This document shows positions 8,931-17,598 of a stretch of 64,000 nt of DNA, one piece after another. Positions within the stretch are counted from its first letter, which is position 1. Each line of letters starts with the position of its first letter. The stretch is taken from NCBI RefSeq assembly GCF_036226365.1, contig NZ_CP108462.1, positions 1,736,001 to 1,800,000 on the forward strand, written 5' to 3'. Origin of the DNA: Streptomyces sp. NBC_01262 (lineage in GTDB: Bacteria; Actinomycetota; Actinomycetes; Streptomycetales; Streptomycetaceae). Both the position numbers and the translations under genes were made by a program. Under the pieces are notes generated by a model, which was not told the origin of the DNA, did not search any database, and saw nothing but the letters and a program-made list of their open reading frames with translations.

Positions 8931-8960
8931 CTGCTGCCGCGGGCTCGTTCGCGGCGGCAG
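8931..8960 (+). terminator. Hairpin between pstS and pstCA
   Basis: CTGCTGCCGC, a 10-nt loop, then GCGGCGGCAG: a 10-bp stem with one G-U pair. It lies in the 150-bp gap after pstS. Such hairpins usually attenuate permease expression relative to the binding protein, which is the inferred role. Confidence 0.45.
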
Positions 8961-9030
8961 TCGGCGCCCATCCACAGCACCCCACCTGCCCCGCACTGTC
9001 TGGAGAGTGATGAGCGGAGAGTCGCCGGCC

Positions 9031-11016
9031 ATGGCCGATCCGTCTGGTCCGGCTCAAGGACCCCCCACCGCCACCCTGCCGCCCCCCGCCGAAGCGCCGC
9101 GGCGCCGACGCGGTGACTCGCGCCGGGGCGACGCCGCCTTCCGCGCCACAGCCCGGGGCGCGGCGATCTTCCTGCTGGTCCTGATGGGCGCGATCGCCGC
9201 CTTCCTGATCACCCAGGCCCTGCACGCCATCAACGCCGACACCGTCAACTTCCTCACCGCGTTCGAGTGGAACCCCGACGAGGACCCCTCGGTGTGGGGC
9301 GTCGCCCTGGTCGCGTGGGGAACACTGGTCACCTCACTGTTCGCGCTGGCGATCGGGGCACCGGTCGCGATCGGCGCCGCGCTGTTCATCAGCCAGTACG
9401 CGCCCCGCCGCCTGGCCCACGTCCTCGGCTACGTCGTGGACCTGCTGGCGGCCGTGCCGTCCGTGGTCTACGGGCTGTGGGGCATCATCTTCCTGGTCCC
9501 GCACATGGGCGGGGTCTCCAAGCTCGTCGACACCCTGCTGGGCTGGATACCGGTTTTCGCCTACGACGGCTCGCCGGCGCCCCGTTCGGTGTTCGCCGCC
9601 GGGATCGTGCTGGCCATCATGATCCTGCCGATCATCGCGGCGCTCTCCCGCGAGGTGTTCCTGCAGACCCCCGGCGAGACGATGGAGGCCGCCTACGCCC
9701 TCGGTGCGACCCGGTGGGAGATGATCCGCCTCTCGGTTCTTCCCTACGGCCGCTCGGGTGTGATCAGCGCCATCGTCCTCGGGTTCGGCCGGGCGCTGGG
9801 CGAGACCATCGCCGTGGCGATGGTGCTCTCCCAGACCCAGTCGTTCTTCACCCACTTCCTCAATCCCGGTGGCAACACCATCGCCGCGAACATCGCCATC
9901 CAGTTCAAGAACGCCTTCACCAACGGGCGCGGCGCTCTGATCGCTTCGGGTCTGGTGCTGTTCGTCATGACGCTGCTGGTGAACTATCTCGCCCGGTGGA
10001 TCGCCCGGCGCGGCACCATCGAGAGCAGCGGCAGCTCCGCGGAGTCCGTACCGGTCACGGCTGACATCCCGGTCCACGGCCCGGCCGACGAGCTGCGAGC
10101 CCCGTTGGACCGGGCTCCCCTCGGTGCGCTCGATTACGGGCCCGGCCTGGAGGTGCGGCGCGGGTTCGAGTTCGGCCGGCGGGTGCGGGACCGGGCCGCT
10201 CAGGGCATGGCCGCGCTCGCGTTCGCCGCCGCTGTCCTGCCACTCGCCTCGATCCTGTGGCTGGTGGTGAGCAATGGGGCCCGGCGCTTCGACGTGACGT
10301 TCCTGAACAACTCGATGCGCAACATCGCCGAGTCCGACCCCGGCGGCGGCGCCTACCACGCGATCCTGGGCACCCTGGAACAAGCGGGGATCGCCACCTT
10401 GATCGCGGTGCCCATCGGCGTTCTGGTCGCGGTCTACCTCGTCGAATACGGACGCGGCGCTCTCGCGCGGGCGGTCACCTTCATCGTCGACGTCATGATG
10501 GGACTGCCCTCCATCGTCGCCGGCCTGTTCATCCTGTCCCTGTGGATCCTCGCGTTCGGCTTCACCGGCTCCGGCTTCGCCGGATCCCTCGCCCTGATGA
10601 TCCTCATGCTGCCGATGGTGATCCGCTCCTGCGAGGAGATGCTCAAGCTGGTCCCGCACGCCCTGCGCGAGGCCGCCTACGCCCTCGGCGTGCCCCAGTG
10701 GCGCACCGTGCTCCGCGTGGTCCTGCCCACCGCGCTGCCGGGCATCGTCACCGGCGTCATGCTCGGTGTCGCCCGCGTGATGGGCGAGACCGCGCCCGTC
10801 CTGCTCGTCGTCGGGTTCACGTCGTCGATCAACCCCAACCCCTTCAGCGGGGCGCAAGGCTCACTGCCCGCGTTCATCTACAACGAGGCCACCCAGCCCT
10901 ACGCCCCGGCCATCGACCGGGCCTGGGCCGGCGCACTGACCCTGATCCTGATCATCATGCTCCTCAACCTCGCCGCCCGCCTGATCGCTTGGTGGAAGAG
11001 ACCCGGCCGCGCCTGA
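9031..11016 (+). CDS. Fused phosphate permease PstC-PstA
   Basis: One continuous 661-aa reading frame carries both phosphate ABC permease subunits, which are normally separate genes. The first half is PstC-like: DLLAAVPSVVYGLWGI, then an ABC-contact (EAA-type) loop LSREVFLQTPGETMEAAYALGATRWEM. After a roughly 70-residue hydrophilic linker (SSGSSAESVPVTADI to RRGFEFGRRVRD) comes a PstA-like half with MMGLPSIVAGLFI and a second contact loop, EEMLKLVPHALREAAYALGVPQWRTVL. Together they could form the whole membrane channel. ATG 9031 has GGAGAG nine nt upstream; ATG 9010 and GTG 9007 are alternatives. No pstB ATPase follows, so the ATPase must be encoded elsewhere. Confidence 0.9.
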   Translation: MADPSGPAQGPPTATLPPPAEAPRRRRGDSRRGDAAFRATARGAAIFLLVLMGAIAAFLITQALHAINADTVNFLTAFEWNPDEDPSVWGVALVAWGTLVTSLFALAIGAPVAIGAALFISQYAPRRLAHVLGYVVDLLAAVPSVVYGLWGIIFLVPHMGGVSKLVDTLLGWIPVFAYDGSPAPRSVFAAGIVLAIMILPIIAALSREVFLQTPGETMEAAYALGATRWEMIRLSVLPYGRSGVISAIVLGFGRALGETIAVAMVLSQTQSFFTHFLNPGGNTIAANIAIQFKNAFTNGRGALIASGLVLFVMTLLVNYLARWIARRGTIESSGSSAESVPVTADIPVHGPADELRAPLDRAPLGALDYGPGLEVRRGFEFGRRVRDRAAQGMAALAFAAAVLPLASILWLVVSNGARRFDVTFLNNSMRNIAESDPGGGAYHAILGTLEQAGIATLIAVPIGVLVAVYLVEYGRGALARAVTFIVDVMMGLPSIVAGLFILSLWILAFGFTGSGFAGSLALMILMLPMVIRSCEEMLKLVPHALREAAYALGVPQWRTVLRVVLPTALPGIVTGVMLGVARVMGETAPVLLVVGFTSSINPNPFSGAQGSLPAFIYNEATQPYAPAIDRAWAGALTLILIIMLLNLAARLIAWWKRPGRA

Positions 11017-11057
11017 CCCGCAACGCCCCTCCCGCCGAACCGAAACAGGAGCCCCGA

Positions 11058-11465
11058 ATGGAGACGACCAGCCCCTCATCCCCACGCCGCGCGGCCGGCA
11101 GCGGCGACTACCTCCGTGTCCACCCGCGCACCGTCGGCCAGTTGCGCCTGCTGACCGTGGGGCCGGTGGAACTCGACCTCGACGGCAAGCAGTTGCGGGT
11201 CGCCGGCGCCGTCATCCACCTGGCGCTGAAGGAATTCGAGCTGCTGGCCACGCTCATGGACAACGCCGGACGGGTGATGTCCCGCCGTGAACTGCTCGAC
11301 GAGGTCTGGGAACCCGGCTACCCGGACCACAACAAGACCCTCAACGTCCACATCAAACGCCTGCGCGGACACCTGGAGGCAGCCGACCCGTCCTTGCCTC
11401 AGCGGCTGCGCACCGTCCGAGGACTCGGATACGTCTTCGACATCGACACCGACCCCTCCGGCTGA
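11058..11465 (+). CDS. Receiver-less winged-helix (OmpR/PhoB-type) DNA-binding protein
   Basis: A 135-aa protein consisting of only the OmpR/PhoB-type output domain: a beta hairpin (QLRLLTVGPVELDLDGKQLRV), LALKEFELLATLMDNAGRVMSRRELLDEVW, the recognition helix region NKTLNVHIKRLRGHLE, and the wing RLRTVRGLGYVFD. No phospho-acceptor receiver domain is encoded before it, so it is not a normal response regulator. It starts 41 bp after pstCA with CAGGAGCCCCGA upstream and is probably co-transcribed. The position suggests a local regulator of the pst locus, possibly competing with or assisting PhoP. Confidence 0.8.
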   Translation: METTSPSSPRRAAGSGDYLRVHPRTVGQLRLLTVGPVELDLDGKQLRVAGAVIHLALKEFELLATLMDNAGRVMSRRELLDEVWEPGYPDHNKTLNVHIKRLRGHLEAADPSLPQRLRTVRGLGYVFDIDTDPSG

Positions 11466-11632
11466 AGGCCCCCGCGAGCCGGGCACGGCAGGGCCACGAC
11501 CACTGATGACTCGCCGACTCGCCCGCTGTTCGACCGGGACCCGCTCCCAGCCAGCGTCGATGTTGCCGCAGACGAAGCGAAACGCTGCTTGATCGCCTTC
11601 TGGGCTCTGCCGGTCAGGAGCCTTGGGAACCG

Positions 11633-12262
11633 TCAGCGCTGAAGCAATTCGGCCACGCGGTGGCATGCATCCTTGCGATGCTGTTCCCGTGCCGCGCGCT
11701 CGGCGGGGTCGGGTGTCCTCAACGCGCCCTTGGCGGGATGGTAGGTGCTCACGACCTGGAAACGTCCCTGATCAGCGATCTCGGGGTGCTTCCTTTCCAG
11801 TCGGCGCCAGGTGGCCTGAGCATCGCCACCCTGAAGCAGTACGACTCGCAGATCCGGCAACAGTGCGAGAAGGCGCACCAGGGGATCGACCCCAGCCTGC
11901 TGCTCGGAGGCGTTCGGCTTGCGGTTGATGTACCAGGGGTAGGCGTTCCACGGTGTGGTGTCCAGGGCTTCGATGCCGGCCTCGGCAAAGGCATGGCACT
12001 GGCGCTCAGCGGTCGGGTCGTCGTTCTCTATGCACAGGAAGCCTGAGCCGACGCCGTCTTGCGTCTTGGGGCCCGGATCGCGCAGCACGGACAGCACTCG
12101 CGCGTCGACGCCGCCGTGCCAGGGCGCGACATGCGGCATCCAGCCCCGGCCGTCCTGGTCTCGCAGGCCGTCGACCATCTCGTTGATCGCGCGGACATGC
12201 GGTGCGTACCGGCCGTCCTCCTGTTCGATACGAAACGTCTCGTCCGCCATACGCCGCACCAT
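11633..12262 (-). CDS. Uracil-DNA glycosylase superfamily-like protein
   Basis: A 209-aa protein resembling the uracil-DNA glycosylase fold. Visible elements are the strand and loop VLSVLRDPGPKTQDG, an aromatic/Asn loop TTPWNAYPWYIN, the hydrophobic strand LRVVLLQGGDAQATW and the terminal loop VVSTYHPAKG, which sits where UDGs carry their His-Pro motif. The catalytic residue cannot be confirmed by eye, so activity on uracil is uncertain. ATG 12262 was chosen for a textbook GGAGGTGACAATGGAGG leader; the longer frame to 12475 lacks a ribosome site. It stands alone. Confidence 0.65.
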   Translation of the reverse strand: MVRRMADETFRIEQEDGRYAPHVRAINEMVDGLRDQDGRGWMPHVAPWHGGVDARVLSVLRDPGPKTQDGVGSGFLCIENDDPTAERQCHAFAEAGIEALDTTPWNAYPWYINRKPNASEQQAGVDPLVRLLALLPDLRVVLLQGGDAQATWRRLERKHPEIADQGRFQVVSTYHPAKGALRTPDPAERAAREQHRKDACHRVAELLQR

Positions 12263-12516
12263 GAATCCTCCATTGTCACCTCCGCCCGAGTCAGGTCGAC
12301 GCGTGGCGGCCAGATCGCTCACGTTAGAGGTCCCCACTGACAACGGGTGGGGAAGGGCACGGCGGACATCATCCACCGTTCCGGCATAACGCCCACGAAT
12401 GGATGAAGTGCGGTCCGGGATGGCTGCCACCGCAACGGTTTCGCGACACGGTGGCCTCTGTTCCGCGATCCTCATTCCGGGCCTGGCCTGCGGCGGTTGG
12501 CTTGGGAAGGCCGGTA

Positions 12517-13107
12517 CTAACCGGATTCGGGTGTACCGGTGCCAGGCGCATGGGCCTGCGTCTGTTCACGTCGGCCCGCGCCGGGGCGGCGCCCCTTGTT
12601 CCGGTTGGCGAACGGCCGGGCTCCGTGGAATGCGACGAACTCCGCGATCAGCCCGGCCTCGACATCGCCCGGATCCTGCCCGGGCGTCGGCAGCCAGGCC
12701 ACGAGCAGGGCAGGCGCGTCCTCCAGTTGCCAGATGTAGCGACCGCCCCAGTGCGCCGCCGCCCCGCCGGCCCCGTGCCGGCGGTACTCATCGAGCCGCT
12801 TGCGCAGACCCCGCCGGCCGTCCTTGCCTGCGGAGGCTTTGCCGATGTAGACGACGGACGCGCCGTCAACCCATGCTGCCAGCAGTTCGTCCACCGTGAC
12901 CGACGGGTCACCGCGCCGCTTGTGGTGACCCGCGGTACTGCGGGGCGCGAAGGCTGGATGAGCCTTGGCAGGACGGACCACCGCGTAGACCCCGGCCTCG
13001 CCGGGGACTCCACGGGCGGCCAGCTCGTCGAAGCGCACGAACCCGCGGAAACCGCGCTGCTCCAGTACGCGCCGGGTCAGCCCCGTAGCGGGATACATGT
13101 AGGGCAT
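12517..13107 (-). CDS. GIY-YIG-like nuclease-domain protein
   Basis: A 196-aa protein with the GIY-YIG signature split in the usual way: AGVYAVVRPAK, then SVVYIGKASAG about 50 residues later, then GLRKRLDEYRRHG, where the conserved Arg lies. A later Glu-containing helix (DPGDVEAGLIAEFVAFHG) and an Asn in NRNKG complete the pattern. It therefore has the main catalytic elements of a small GIY-YIG domain. Its length and lack of other domains suggest a stand-alone DNA-processing or repair factor. The start is tentative; ATG 13107 and ATG 13098 both precede the conserved YPATGL segment. Confidence 0.65.
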   Translation of the reverse strand: MPYMYPATGLTRRVLEQRGFRGFVRFDELAARGVPGEAGVYAVVRPAKAHPAFAPRSTAGHHKRRGDPSVTVDELLAAWVDGASVVYIGKASAGKDGRRGLRKRLDEYRRHGAGGAAAHWGGRYIWQLEDAPALLVAWLPTPGQDPGDVEAGLIAEFVAFHGARPFANRNKGRRPGAGRREQTQAHAPGTGTPESG

Positions 13108-13231
13108 GGTGCCGCAGGGGTACGACGCACGCCCCGCCGCCCCCGCCCGCGAGCCCGGCCGGATCAGTCCGCCGACGGGCCCAGCGATCAGCCCGGGGAC
13201 GCACACGGTTCACGTACCGGTCACAGAATAT

Positions 13232-13249
13232 TTCGGTTGCCGATGTAAT
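13232..13249 (+). promoter_or_regulatory. Shared motif TTCGG-N3-CCGATGTAAT, copy 2
   Basis: TTCGGTTGCCGATGTAAT, differing from the copies at 408 and 16903 only in the palindrome spacer (TTG for TGT). It ends 89 bp before the MFS transporter start. Confidence 0.55.
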
Positions 13250-13338
13250 CTTGAGGTGTCGGGCCGGCAGCCCGTGAGAGGTCTGCCCGGCGTGCTGTGT
13301 CCCAGGCCGGTGGGTGGCCGCCGTGAACAGGAGGAGAC

Positions 13339-14787
13339 GTGACCGGCAGCATGACCCCGCCCGAGGCGGAGCGACGCCGCTGGCCTGCGGTTCTGGTCCA
13401 GGAGCGGCGACGCCCGGAGGGCATACGGGTGCGGCCGGGCGCTTGGCGGCTGGCGGTGGCCACGGTCTGCTTCGGCGCGTTCATGGGCCAGTTGGACGCC
13501 AGCATCGTCACCCTGACCTACGGCAGCCTGCGCACCCGCTTCCACGCGCCGCTGGCGGCGGTGGAGTGGGTTTCGCTGGCTTATCTGCTCACGCTCGTGG
13601 CGCTGCTGGTACCGGTCGGGCGGCTGGCGGACGCCCGTGGCCGCAAGCTGTTCTACCTGTACGGGTTCGTGGTGTTCACCGCGGCCTCCGCGGCCTGCGG
13701 TCTGGCCCCGTCCCTGGGCTCGTTGGTGGTCTTCCGGGTGGTGCAGGCCGTCGGTGCGGCGATGCTGCAGGCCAACAGCGTGGCGTTGGTGGCCACCAGC
13801 GCGCCGAGGGAGAAGATGCGGACCGCGCTGGGGGTGCAGGCGGCCGCCCAGGCGCTCGGCCTGGCGCTGGGGCCGACGGTGGGTGCCGTGCTGGTGGCGA
13901 CTCTCGGCTGGCGCTGGGTGTTCGGCATCAACGTGCCGATCGGGGTGGTCGCCCTGGTCGCGGGCCACTACCTGCTGCCCCGCACCCGCACCCGCGCCCC
14001 GGTCCCCGGCTTCGACTGGCCGGGTCTGGCCTGGCTGGCCACCGCCACCACCGCGCTGCTGCTGGGCGTGTCGGCGGCGTCCGGGCTGCCGGTGCCCGGC
14101 TGGGCGGTCGGCGCGCTGTTCGCCGTCGCCGCCGGGGCGGTGTGGGCGTTCGCGGTGCGGCAGCGACGGGCCGCCGCCCCGCTGCTCGACCTGGCCCTGC
14201 TGCGGGTGCCGGCCGTCGGGCCGGGGCTTACCGGGGCGCTGAGCGGCTACCTGGTCCTGTTCGGCCCCCTGGTCCTGGTCCCCGTCGTGCTGGCCGCCAC
14301 CGGGTCCTCCGAGCTGACCACCGGCCTGGTCGTGACCGCGCTGCCGGCCGGGTTCGCCCTCGCCGCGACGGGTGCCGACAAGCTCCTCCCGCACACGCTG
14401 ACCGACCGCGGCCGCTGCGTGCTCGGTGCCGTCGTGGCCACCGGCGCGCTGGCGGCCACGCTCGTCGTGCCGCTGACGGCCGGCTGGCTGGCACCGCTGC
14501 TGGCGCTGCTCGGGCTGGGCCTGGGCACCTTCACCCCCGCCAACAACGCTGTGATCATGGGCGCCATCCCGACCGGCTCCTCCGGTACCGGCGGCGGCCT
14601 GGTCAACATGACCCGGGGCCTGGGCACCGCGCTCGGCGTCGCACTGGTCACCCTCGCCCTTCACCTCGCCCCCGGCAGCGCGCCGAGTGGCGCCCGCTGG
14701 GCCGTACTCGTGCTGCTGGCCGCCTCATGCCTGGCCGTCCTCGCTGCCTGGCGCGGCCCCCGCCACCGGCCCGCCCCGGCACGATGA
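13339..14787 (+). CDS. MFS drug exporter, DHA2 (EmrB/QacA) type
   Basis: A 482-aa integral membrane transporter with about 14 hydrophobic segments. Family markers are LDASIVTLTYGSL in helix 1, the motif-A loop PVGRLADARGRKLFY between helices 2 and 3, FRVVQAVGAAMLQANS, and the antiporter-like GLALGPTVGAVLVATLGWRWVFGINVPIG, which is diagnostic for the 14-helix DHA2 group. It probably expels hydrophobic compounds in exchange for protons; the substrate is unknown. GTG 13339 has the strong ribosome site AGGAGGAG. The last bases overlap the next small gene (ATGA), so the two are likely coupled. A shared motif lies 89 bp upstream. Confidence 0.9.
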   Translation: MTGSMTPPEAERRRWPAVLVQERRRPEGIRVRPGAWRLAVATVCFGAFMGQLDASIVTLTYGSLRTRFHAPLAAVEWVSLAYLLTLVALLVPVGRLADARGRKLFYLYGFVVFTAASAACGLAPSLGSLVVFRVVQAVGAAMLQANSVALVATSAPREKMRTALGVQAAAQALGLALGPTVGAVLVATLGWRWVFGINVPIGVVALVAGHYLLPRTRTRAPVPGFDWPGLAWLATATTALLLGVSAASGLPVPGWAVGALFAVAAGAVWAFAVRQRRAAAPLLDLALLRVPAVGPGLTGALSGYLVLFGPLVLVPVVLAATGSSELTTGLVVTALPAGFALAATGADKLLPHTLTDRGRCVLGAVVATGALAATLVVPLTAGWLAPLLALLGLGLGTFTPANNAVIMGAIPTGSSGTGGGLVNMTRGLGTALGVALVTLALHLAPGSAPSGARWAVLVLLAASCLAVLAAWRGPRHRPAPAR

Positions 14788-15059
14788 GCCCACCATCTGA
14801 AGCCAGGCCGTCGAGGACCGGCATGACAGGACGCCGCCGAGCGGCCCGGTGGTCAGCCCGGTGCTGGGCGAGGGACGCATGGGCGACGGCCGCCGACGTG
14901 ATGATCACTACTGCGCTGACAGCCGCCGCTCTGCTCACCTGTACCCGGTGGTTCGCGGCCCTGGCCGGCCTCTGGGCGGTCCTGGCCTTGCGCCAGGGCT
15001 ACCTGACGGTGCGCACCCGCCGCGACGACCGCCCGCCCGCCGCGGCCGACCGGGAGTAG
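14784..15059 (+). CDS. Small membrane protein coupled to the MFS gene
   Basis: A 91-aa hypothetical protein that starts inside the MFS stop codon (ATGA overlap), which suggests coupled translation. A basic N-terminus is followed by two hydrophobic segments (VMITTALTAAALLTCT and FAALAGLWAVLALRQG) and a basic Arg/Asp tail. ATG 14823 is an alternative start. It overlaps the 3' end of the convergent PAP2 gene by about 60 bp. Function is unknown; it may be an accessory of the exporter. Confidence 0.55.
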   Translation: MSPPSEARPSRTGMTGRRRAARWSARCWARDAWATAADVMITTALTAAALLTCTRWFAALAGLWAVLALRQGYLTVRTRRDDRPPAAADRE

Positions 15060-15833
15060 ACGCGACGCCCGGTCAGCAGCCGCTGGAGAAGGAACCCCGC
15101 GGCGAGGGTGAGCGCTCCGGCTACGGCGTCGGCGACGAAGTGGTTGGCGGTGGCGAGGATGACGGTGAACGTCGCCAGCGGATACACCGCCCCCAGCACC
15201 CGCACCCAGGTACGCCGTGCCAGGAAGGCCACGGCCAGGCCGCTCCAGGCGGACCACACGATGTGGACCGAGGGCATCGCCGCATACTGGTTGGACAGTG
15301 ACGCCACATCGCCCGAGGCCCAGGAGCCCCAGGTGTGGTGCGTGACGACGGTGTCGATGAACCCCGGGCCGGCCAGGAACCGCGGCGGCGCGAGCGCGAA
15401 GAAGGTGAAGCCCAGCAGAGCGAGCAGCGTCGCGGAGTACAGGGCGGTCCGTGCGCTGCGGTAGTGGGCGGGATGGCGGGTGTAGAGCCAGGCCAGGACG
15501 GCGATGGTGATGATGAAGTGCAGGGTGGCGTAGTAGTAGTCCATCCCCACGATCAGCCAGCCGACCCGGTCGGCCGCGTGGTTGACCGCCAGTTCGATGT
15601 TGATGTGCAGCGTCCGCTCGGCGTGCCAGATCTCCGCCGCGCGGTGCAGCGCGGCCGTGCGGTGGGCGGGCACCGCGTTACGGGTGAGGGTGTAGGCCCC
15701 AGTAGTTGAGCGCGGTGAACGCCAACTCCACCCACAGGCGCGGCCGGTCCGGGGGGCGCAGCCGGGCGGGCAGCAGCGGCCCGAGGCGCAGCCCGGTACC
15801 CGATGGGACGTGCGCCGAGGCTGGGGACGTCAT
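14999..15833 (-). pseudogene. PAP2-superfamily phosphatase, frameshifted
   Basis: A membrane phosphatase of the PAP2 type (lipid phosphatase or inositolphosphotransferase family). Its ATG at 15833 overlaps the lgt stop codon (ATGA), giving an N-terminus MTSPASAHVPSG ending in FTALNYW. The frame then breaks at a run of four C (15697-15700; GGGG in the coding sense). With three G the protein would continue AYTLTRNAVPAHRTAAL into the 14999-15673 frame. That part has five or six membrane segments, the PAP2 motif AAMPSVHIVW (Val for the usual Gly) and ANHFVADAVAGA. Either the gene is inactivated by a 1-nt insertion or the assembly has one base too many. The downstream part could also be translated from a GTG at 15673. 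Confidence 0.8.
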
Positions 15834-16843
15834 CGGCGCCCGCTGCCGTCGCGGCCTGCCCGGGCACGGACGCCGCCCTCCGGTACGGGGTTCTCGCAGG
15901 CTGCCGGATCCGGCCCGGCGTCGTCACCGTCCGGGGCTTCCGCGCCGGTTTCTTCCGTGGCCTTGCCGGAGTCCTCGGCCCGTACGGGATCGGTCGCCGC
16001 GCCGGACGCGTTTGCTGCAGCCGGGGCCGGATCCATAGGGGCGTCGTCGGCGCGCTTGTTGCGCGTGGCCAGTAGGTAGACGAGGGCGCCGGTGAACAGC
16101 ACCGCCGAGACCCAGTCGTTCAGGCGCAGGCCCAGGAAGTGGTTGGCGTGGTCGATGCGCAGTGCCTCGATCCAGGCACGCCCGGCGGTGTAGGCCAGGA
16201 CGTAGCAGGCGAACAGCCGTCCGCGCCGCACTCCGTAGCGCCGGTCCAGCAGCAGGAGCAGGGCCATCACGCCCAGGTCCCACAGCGACTCGTACAAGAA
16301 CGTGGGGTGGTACAGGGCCACGCCCGGAGAGTCGTCGGGCCGGTGGGCGGCGTCGATGCGCAGCGCCCAGGGCAGGTGGGTGGGGCCGCCGAAGAGTTCC
16401 TGGTTGAAGTAGTTGCCCCAGCGGCCGATGGCCTGGGCCAGCACCAAACCGGGGGCGAGCGCGTCGGCGAAGTCGGCGAGCTTGATACCGCGCCTTCGGC
16501 AGCCCAGCCAGGCGCCGACCGCGCCGAGCATCACCGCGCCCGGGATGCCGAGCCCGCCCTCCCAGATATACAGCGCCCGGATCGGCTGTTTCCCGGCGGC
16601 GAAGTACAGCTCGGGGTCGGTGATCACGTGGTAGAGACGGCCGCCAAGGAGCCCGAAGGGCACGGCCCACACCGCGATGTCGGCGATGTCGTCCCGGTTG
16701 CCGCCCCGTGCCGCCCACCGCCGGCCGGTCAGCCACACCGCCGCGAAGATCCCGGCGATGATGCACAGCGCGTAGGCACGGACCGGGACCGGACCGAGGT
16801 GCCAGACGCCCTGGGACGGGCTGGGCAGATAGGCCAGCATCAT
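15830..16843 (-). CDS. lgt: Prolipoprotein diacylglyceryl transferase Lgt
   Basis: A 337-aa inner-membrane enzyme that transfers diacylglyceryl from phosphatidylglycerol to the cysteine of prolipoproteins such as the PstS encoded in this window. Diagnostic parts are the N-terminal VRAYALCIIAGIFAAVW, LLGGRLYHVITD, the Lgt signature QAIGRWGNYFNQELFGGP, and HPTFLYESLWDLG. Seven hydrophobic segments are followed by a roughly 75-residue acidic/Ala-rich cytoplasmic tail, common in streptomycete Lgt. The stop codon overlaps the PAP2 start. A copy of the shared TTCGG-N3-CCGATGTAAT motif lies 60 bp upstream. Many actinomycetes carry two lgt genes; this may be the accessory copy. Confidence 0.93.
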   Translation of the reverse strand: MMLAYLPSPSQGVWHLGPVPVRAYALCIIAGIFAAVWLTGRRWAARGGNRDDIADIAVWAVPFGLLGGRLYHVITDPELYFAAGKQPIRALYIWEGGLGIPGAVMLGAVGAWLGCRRRGIKLADFADALAPGLVLAQAIGRWGNYFNQELFGGPTHLPWALRIDAAHRPDDSPGVALYHPTFLYESLWDLGVMALLLLLDRRYGVRRGRLFACYVLAYTAGRAWIEALRIDHANHFLGLRLNDWVSAVLFTGALVYLLATRNKRADDAPMDPAPAAANASGAATDPVRAEDSGKATEETGAEAPDGDDAGPDPAACENPVPEGGVRARAGRDGSGRR

Positions 16844-16902
16844 GGGATGTGATCGCTCTCGACGTACGGGTCCGGCCCAGGGGCCGGGAGGATGCGTCCG
16901 AG

Positions 16903-16920
16903 ATTACATCGGACACCGAA
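16903..16920 (-). promoter_or_regulatory. Shared motif TTCGG-N3-CCGATGTAAT, copy 3
   Basis: On the minus strand this reads TTCGGTGTCCGATGTAAT, identical over 18 bases to the copy at 408-425. It ends 60 bp before the lgt start, a normal promoter distance, in the divergent gap between lgt and the marR gene. Confidence 0.6.
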
Positions 16921-17043
16921 CTTTTCGCGGACCGGGGCAGACGGCGGGACCGACACCCGTGATCCCCGGCGCCCGTCCGCACCCTCACGCGACATGCGCC
17001 GCCCGGAATTCCGGCGTCGGGTAAACCTCAGTAAAGTCTCCGC

Positions 17044-17544
17044 ATGCCCCCGCATCCCCGATCCGGAGCCACGAGGCCACCGGTCCCCGTGAGCGACGCC
17101 AGCGCCCCGGACGCCCGCCTGCTCACCGAGGCCGTCACCCGCCTGCGCCGAGCCCTGCGCGCCTCCATCCGCACCGACTACCCGTGGGAGACCCTTCCCA
17201 TGGCCCAGGTCGAACTGCTCCAGGTCCTCGCCGAGCACTCCCCGGCCCGGATCGGTGACCTCGCCACCCGCCAGCGCCTGGCCACCAGCACCGTCAGCGG
17301 CCTCATCGGCCAGATGATCGGCGCCGGGCTTGTTGCCCGCGAAGTCGACCCCGCCGACCGCCGCGCCTCCGTCGTCACCCTCACCGAAGCCGGCCGCGAC
17401 CAGCTCACCGCCTGGGCCCAGGCCCACGAACGCCGGCTCGACGACGCCCTGGAAGCGCTGGACGGCACCGACCGAGCAGCTGTTCGGGCGGCACTGCCCG
17501 CGCTCTTCCGCCTCGCCGAACACCTCGACGACACCGACACCTGA
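17044..17544 (+). CDS. MarR-family transcriptional regulator
   Basis: A regulator of up to 166 aa with the MarR winged helix. The HTH is at ARIGDLATRQRLATSTVSGLIGQMIGAGLV and the wing at REVDPADRRASVVTLTEAGRDQL, with flanking dimerisation helices. It is divergent from lgt; the intervening 200 bp holds the shared motif, so it is a candidate for the factor acting on that motif. GTG 17089 is an alternative start that removes a Pro/Arg-rich leader. A strong hairpin follows the stop codon. Confidence 0.85.
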   Translation: MPPHPRSGATRPPVPVSDASAPDARLLTEAVTRLRRALRASIRTDYPWETLPMAQVELLQVLAEHSPARIGDLATRQRLATSTVSGLIGQMIGAGLVAREVDPADRRASVVTLTEAGRDQLTAWAQAHERRLDDALEALDGTDRAAVRAALPALFRLAEHLDDTDT

Positions 17545-17554
17545 ACGCCCCCTC

Positions 17555-17598
17555 GGCCCGCTCCGTCACACGGTCCGCGCCGTGCGACGGAGCGGGCC
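17555..17598 (+). terminator. Hairpin terminator after marR
   Basis: GGCCCGCTCCGTC and its perfect complement GACGGAGCGGGCC form a 13-bp stem with an 18-nt loop, beginning 11 bp after the marR stop codon and ahead of efeO. Confidence 0.6.

Noticed and set aside
13314..14783. Long plus-strand frame overlapping the MFS gene
   Set aside because: Only its last part (from ATG 14784) is a plausible gene; the rest is Arg/Gly/Ala-rich out-of-frame reading of the transporter.
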